From Plectosphaerella cucumerina (taxonomy: Eukaryota; Ascomycota; Sordariomycetes; Glomerellales; Plectosphaerellaceae), in NCBI GenBank assembly GCA_020746995.1, contig JAGPXD010000002.1, forward strand, positions 434,001 to 498,000: a stretch of 64,000 bases of DNA, read 5' to 3'. Shown piece after piece: positions 60,101 through 64,000 of this stretch. How positions within the stretch are numbered: position 1 is the stretch's first letter; every line of letters starts with the position of its first letter. The position numbers and the translations under genes were made by a program. A model generated the notes under the pieces. The model saw only the letters and a list, made by a program, of their open reading frames with translations, was not told where the DNA came from and did no database searches.

Positions 60101-62857
60101 CCCCCTACCCCCTGGTTCTTCCCCGCTCTTCCATCGCAGCGTCCTCACTGGATGTCGCGCCTGTGCAGGGTGCTTGCTGTTGGGGCCGGCCTCGCCCCTT
60201 TCCTCAATTCGGCATCGAGTCTCTCGAGTCCTCGGCAGCTCTCAGCCCCCCCGCCCCGCCGTCTCCGATATTGCTTTCAAAGTTGAGTGTGATGCAGGAC
60301 AAGTCTTGCATCTCCAGCAAGGGGGGACGGCTTACTTTTTGGTAGGCGCCCTTCATCCCGAGTCGAGGGTACCCACGGTCGATACGACTTAACGGGAATA
60401 ATAGGAGTACGAGGATGGTCGACGATGGTCCGATGGATGCCATCTGCCGGCAGTGCGCTTCCAAGCCATCCCAGCGAGGACTGGCCGAGGGGCGATCATT
60501 AAGGGCGAAGCACCCCATAATTGGAGGTCAGGCAGGTATTTGTCTGTCGCCTCCGGACTTTGCCATCGCCACCGAGTGCATCCCAGAGGCAACGAATACA
60601 CCCGCAAAGTAAAGGGACAACTGTCGATCCATCACTCATTCATCCAACTCTGAAGCCTGAGTGTCCACTGTCCACTGTGGTCCACGTCGTCTCCACGGCG
60701 AGCCCGCTTTTGTCTTCTCATCTCGGTCGGCCACAGCTCTGTTCAGTGTGTGGTGCTGCTTGCCACCACCCGCCGACTGCCTCCACTGCCACACCACCCT
60801 CTTTGAGTCCAGCGTCCGCCCCTCCAGTCCACTCTTTCCGTGTGCGCCCTCCCCCTTGGCGAGACCCCTGGCAACTCCGGCGCAGACCCTGAGAGTGCTG
60901 TTGGCCCAGCCCAGGCCCAGCTCCGTCCGAACCAGCAGAGACCCCGACTTGCCCGACCAGAGTAAGAGAGGACAAGACAAGACCCGGCGCCCCCTTTGAC
61001 AACTTCGCAGAAAACTCAGGCCGTCCCATCCACCAGTACCAGCCACTTTTCCCCGTGGCAAGCTCAGCACCAAACCTGGTCCCGTGTCCCGACGACCGCC
61101 GCTAGTCTGAGTGGTCTGCACCTCCTCCCTCTCTCTCCCGTCCGTCCCCTCTCCTGCCTTCCCCCTCCTCCCAGCTCAGCCCAGCCAAGCCAGAGACGCT
61201 AGGTACTTCCCGTTTGCGCTGCCCGTGACTGCTGCTCTGGGTACCCTCGCCTTACCCCCAGGAAGGAACGACAGAGAGTGCCTGCCCTCCTTGGACCTTC
61301 CAGGCCGGCCCACCCCCCCTGCGGTACCACTGGACCACCTTCAGCCTGCCGCACCGCACCTGCAACGTCCGTCCCCCTTCTCCTCCCCCGCTTTCCCTTC
61401 CCGAACCTCAACCGCGCCCGGCGCCTTCTTTCGTCACCTTGTCCCTGCCCCGGATTCCTGGCGCCTCACTTGACCACCTCTTCCCCAATTCCCCTCCTCC
61501 TCCTTCCACCTCAGTCGTCGCCTTCGTCGTCGAGCGCAACCTGCCCTCTTCTTACAACACCCGAGAGTCTCGCGACAGACCAAGGCAAACACGGGCCACC
61601 TCTACGCCATTCTCCGGTCGCCCTCCGCAATTCTCATCTTCTACCGGACACGCGAGCCGCATCGCCCACGCGCCGCAGACGACATCTTGAACCCCCCCGG
61701 GTTTCGTCTCTCATCGCACAGTCGACGCCGGGCCAGACCATGGGACGCGCCTAGATGCGCTTCAGCTCGCCCTTCTGCCTGTGGTCGCACTACCACCACT
61801 CATCCTTCTCATCCGCCTGCTACCACGACTCGCCCATTTCATCAGCCGCTGTCGCCCCGGCGCAGGACGCTTCTTCTCAGTAAACGGCAGACTTGGTCGT
61901 TGCGCGAATCGAAACGTCGTCAGCCAGCCATACTGCGCGGCACGACGTCTCTTTCCTTTGGGTCTCTTTGGGTTAGACGAACTGGTTAGACGGATCTGGT
62001 CGTTTTGGGTCTCTTTCACCACCATCCCGTAATACCGCATCTCATCGGCGCCTAATCCACCGCCAACTGCTCATCCTCGCCTCTTCTCGCCTCGCACCCA
62101 CGCAGACCCGGAGCAACCTCTCTCTGCTCTCCGGCATCGCCTGCCGTCTTACGATTCACCCGTCACAACTGGCCTGCGGCCTCCCTCTCCCCGGCTTTCA
62201 AGGACCATCAACTCTGGCCCCCGATCACTGGTCTTTTGGGTATGCTCAGTCCTCCCTCTCATCTTCACCCCCGCTGTCACATATCATCACCCTCTACCCA
62301 CACAACGACATCAAAGTTGCGCTCATGACCTTGTCTGGCAAGGCTCGCGAGGCAACCAACTGCCACTGCAGCTTGTGCAACCCGGCAACGGGCTTGTCAA
62401 CGTCGACATTTGCTGCAGGCGCCTGGTTGTGTTCCCTGACCTGACGCAACGGGCTCTCACTCTGTCCTTGACCTGCTTCCCCGCATCACCCCCCGTTGCC
62501 CGCATTGCTTCTGCTGCGTTCCAACCTCTTGCCTTCTTCCCTTCTCGGCATCGATGTAAATCGTACCTGTCAGCCATCTTCACCCAAGAAAATCAATGGC
62601 TGTGGCAGCGACCCATCGGCAAGCCACATCGTCTCGCTCACACCCCGCTTTTGTAGCACATTCAACATCTTTTCCTAATTGTTCGTCTCAGCCATCACGA
62701 AACTGACACGCGATCTAGGTCACATACCCGTACCACCCCACCCACCACCCATCCCCTTCTTCTCTCACGACGTCGGGCCGGACTCTAAACAGAAACCTAC
62801 GAGCCAGATCACCAAGTCTCATTCTCGTCTCACAAACAGCTAATCCCCCAAAACAAC
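57160..62857. other. 5.7 kb gene-free region with probable long leader of the next gene
   Basis: No convincing gene. Open frames of up to 318 codons (57740-58696, +) overlap equally long frames on the opposite strand and lack any domain. From about 60,640 to 62,850 the plus strand is markedly C/T-rich (TCC, CCCTC tracts), typical of fungal promoters and long 5' leaders, and probably belongs to the downstream gene. Contains a CTGG microsatellite (listed) and a short GACA repeat near 58,530-58,545. Confidence 0.45.
59059..59086. repeat. (CTGG)n microsatellite
   Basis: About seven uninterrupted copies of the tetranucleotide GGCT/CTGG. Confidence 0.9.
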
Positions 62858-64000
62858 ATGAACCCCAACTCGTCAAAGACGGCTCCCAAGCCGGGCCAAA
62901 CTGGCCTTCCCATGGCCCCGAACAACCAAGCCCTCCTCCTTGACAAGCTCAACCGTCGATCCACCCCCGATTCAGAGGCTCTGGCCAGCTCGGACGATGA
63001 GCCGGACCACCACCGCCAGGACCACCCTCAGCCTATTAGCCAGCCGCCCCGGCCCGTACGACGAGCCTCGTGGCTGAACGACACCTCGTCGCCCCTGGCC
63101 AAGCCTCGGAAGGGCTCTTTTGCCAGCAGCTCAATGTCTCCCACCGCCTCCCATCCCACCACTCCTCCCGTCGACTCCGTTGCCTCTGCTGGTTGGGGCG
63201 CGCACCAGCCCGCCGCCATCGGCCGGGCACCCGCCCCTGCGACTTTTCCCTGGCCGACGGGAATCTGGAATAACGAGCGAAAGGACCCTCCCTCTCGCCT
63301 GAGCGAGGTCCTCCCATCACCGACGTCCACCATGCCGCCTGGCGGCCCTGGAAGCTCATTCTTCGGCCCCGATCACGGCCTCGGGCAGACATCGCCGGGG
63401 CCCAGAGACCACGGGACGAATCCTCAGATCCCCTTCGCCATCCCCCTCCACCCTACGCCAAAGACGTACCGCTCCCAGTCTTATTCGGTTGGCCAGCTTG
63501 ACCCAGACACCGCGCCTGCCACCGCCCTGAACAGCGCCGCCATGCTTAACCGCGGCAACCGGGGCCACCCCCACTCGGGTCTGCAGCATCGCCCCTCGCG
63601 CCCTAGTATGCTGAGCGAGATGTCCAATGACGCGGGTCTTCTCGGGAAGGTGAAGGAGGTTGATGATGATGATGAGGAGAGCGCACCCGATTCGATGCAG
63701 AGCTCGCTGCATCAGACTGCGGAAGCTAAGCAGATCGAGTATCTTACCCGTGAGAACGCCTTGTTGCGTCACCAGCAGCAGCAACAGCAACAGCAGCAAC
63801 AGCCGCAACCGCAGGCATATCAACAGCAGCAGCAGCACCAGCCGCAACAGCAGGCATACCAACAGCAGCAGGCACAGCAGGCGCAGACTTATCAGAACAA
63901 CCGCAATCCTCGGCCGCGAGCTTCTACCAGCATCAACTACGGTCTTGGCAATGGCTACAACTTGCGCGAGGCTGTCCCCGAAGAATCCGACTTCGCCATT
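62858..64000 (+). CDS. Probable PSP1-type protein, N-terminal 381 residues (3' end beyond window)
   Basis: An uninterrupted frame from ATG 62858 to the window edge. The visible part is disordered and Ser/Pro-rich, with stretches such as ALLLDKLNRRSTPDSEALASSDDE, RRASWLND, TFPWPTGIWNNERKDPPSRLSEVLPSPT, IPFAIPLHPTPKTYRSQSYSVGQLD and RPSRPSMLSEMS, which I associate with the N-terminus of fungal PSP1 C-terminal-domain proteins. That defining domain would lie outside the window, so the family call is tentative. A predicted helix (AEAKQIEYLTRENALLRHQ) leads into a polyglutamine tract. Yeast Psp1 is a suppressor of DNA polymerase mutants linked to P bodies; the role here is unknown. Confidence 0.65.
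   Translation, partial: MNPNSSKTAPKPGQTGLPMAPNNQALLLDKLNRRSTPDSEALASSDDEPDHHRQDHPQPISQPPRPVRRASWLNDTSSPLAKPRKGSFASSSMSPTASHPTTPPVDSVASAGWGAHQPAAIGRAPAPATFPWPTGIWNNERKDPPSRLSEVLPSPTSTMPPGGPGSSFFGPDHGLGQTSPGPRDHGTNPQIPFAIPLHPTPKTYRSQSYSVGQLDPDTAPATALNSAAMLNRGNRGHPHSGLQHRPSRPSMLSEMSNDAGLLGKVKEVDDDDEESAPDSMQSSLHQTAEAKQIEYLTRENALLRHQQQQQQQQQQPQPQAYQQQQQHQPQQQAYQQQQAQQAQTYQNNRNPRPRASTSINYGLGNGYNLREAVPEESDFAI
63772..63878 (+). repeat. CAG/CAA polyglutamine tract in coding sequence
   Basis: Mixed CAG and CAA codons encode two Gln blocks interrupted by Pro, Ala, Tyr and His. Mixed codons imply an old tract rather than a recent slippage expansion. Confidence 0.9.

Overview
The window is nuclear DNA of a filamentous ascomycete, most likely a Sordariomycete. 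Genes are interrupted by short (about 45-100 nt) GT..AG introns, often with CTAAC/CTGAC-type branch sites. GC content is high and third positions are C/G-rich. Products such as a fungal Zn2Cys6 regulator, a Dal5-type transporter, fungal cytochrome c and the ESCRT-III subunit Vps20 fit this group. Exon joins were worked out by eye from splice signals and reading phase; every spliced gene model listed closes to a whole number of codons.

Left third (1-25,700), mostly housekeeping: 3' end of a mitochondrial carrier (+), a DUF2293 protein (+), LSm1 (-), a Nudix diphosphoinositol phosphatase (-), a 3.9 kb gene-poor stretch, arginyl-tRNA-protein transferase Ate1 (+), exosome subunit Rrp42 (+), a single-pass mitochondrial membrane protein (-), cytochrome c (+), a 17-bp minisatellite, a Rix7/NVL-like AAA ATPase (-) with a degenerate first ATPase domain, Vps20 (+) and Mob1 (+).

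Middle (26,200-42,600): ATP synthase OSCP (+), a large GH63-like glucosidase (-) that appears to contain a 3-nt microexon, a Ras-like/RasGEF fusion (-), and an L-amino-acid oxidase (-). Long gene-free stretches lie upstream of the last two divergent or isolated genes.

Accessory-looking stretch (40,500-52,200): L-amino-acid oxidase, a secreted/membrane Kelch protein, a Dal5-type MFS transporter divergent from a Zn2Cys6 transcription factor, and an M20-family amidohydrolase. Together these look like a small nitrogen-scavenging neighbourhood: an importer, its possible regulator, and enzymes that act on amino acids or acylated amino acids. This grouping is inference from gene order.

Right part (53,000-64,000): an uncharacterised coiled-coil protein (+), a zf-HIT snoRNP-assembly protein (-), the Fe-S scaffold Nfu1 (+), a 5.7 kb gene-free region whose last 2 kb is a pyrimidine-rich probable leader, and the 5' part of a polyglutamine-containing, probably PSP1-type protein (+) that runs off the window.

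No CRISPR, rRNA, convincing tRNA or intact transposon was seen. I found no clear unknown multi-gene system. The best leads are the microexon, the Ras-RasGEF fusion with an atypical GTPase domain, the ATPase-dead-looking D1 of the Rix7-like protein, the minisatellite and the transporter/regulator neighbourhood.
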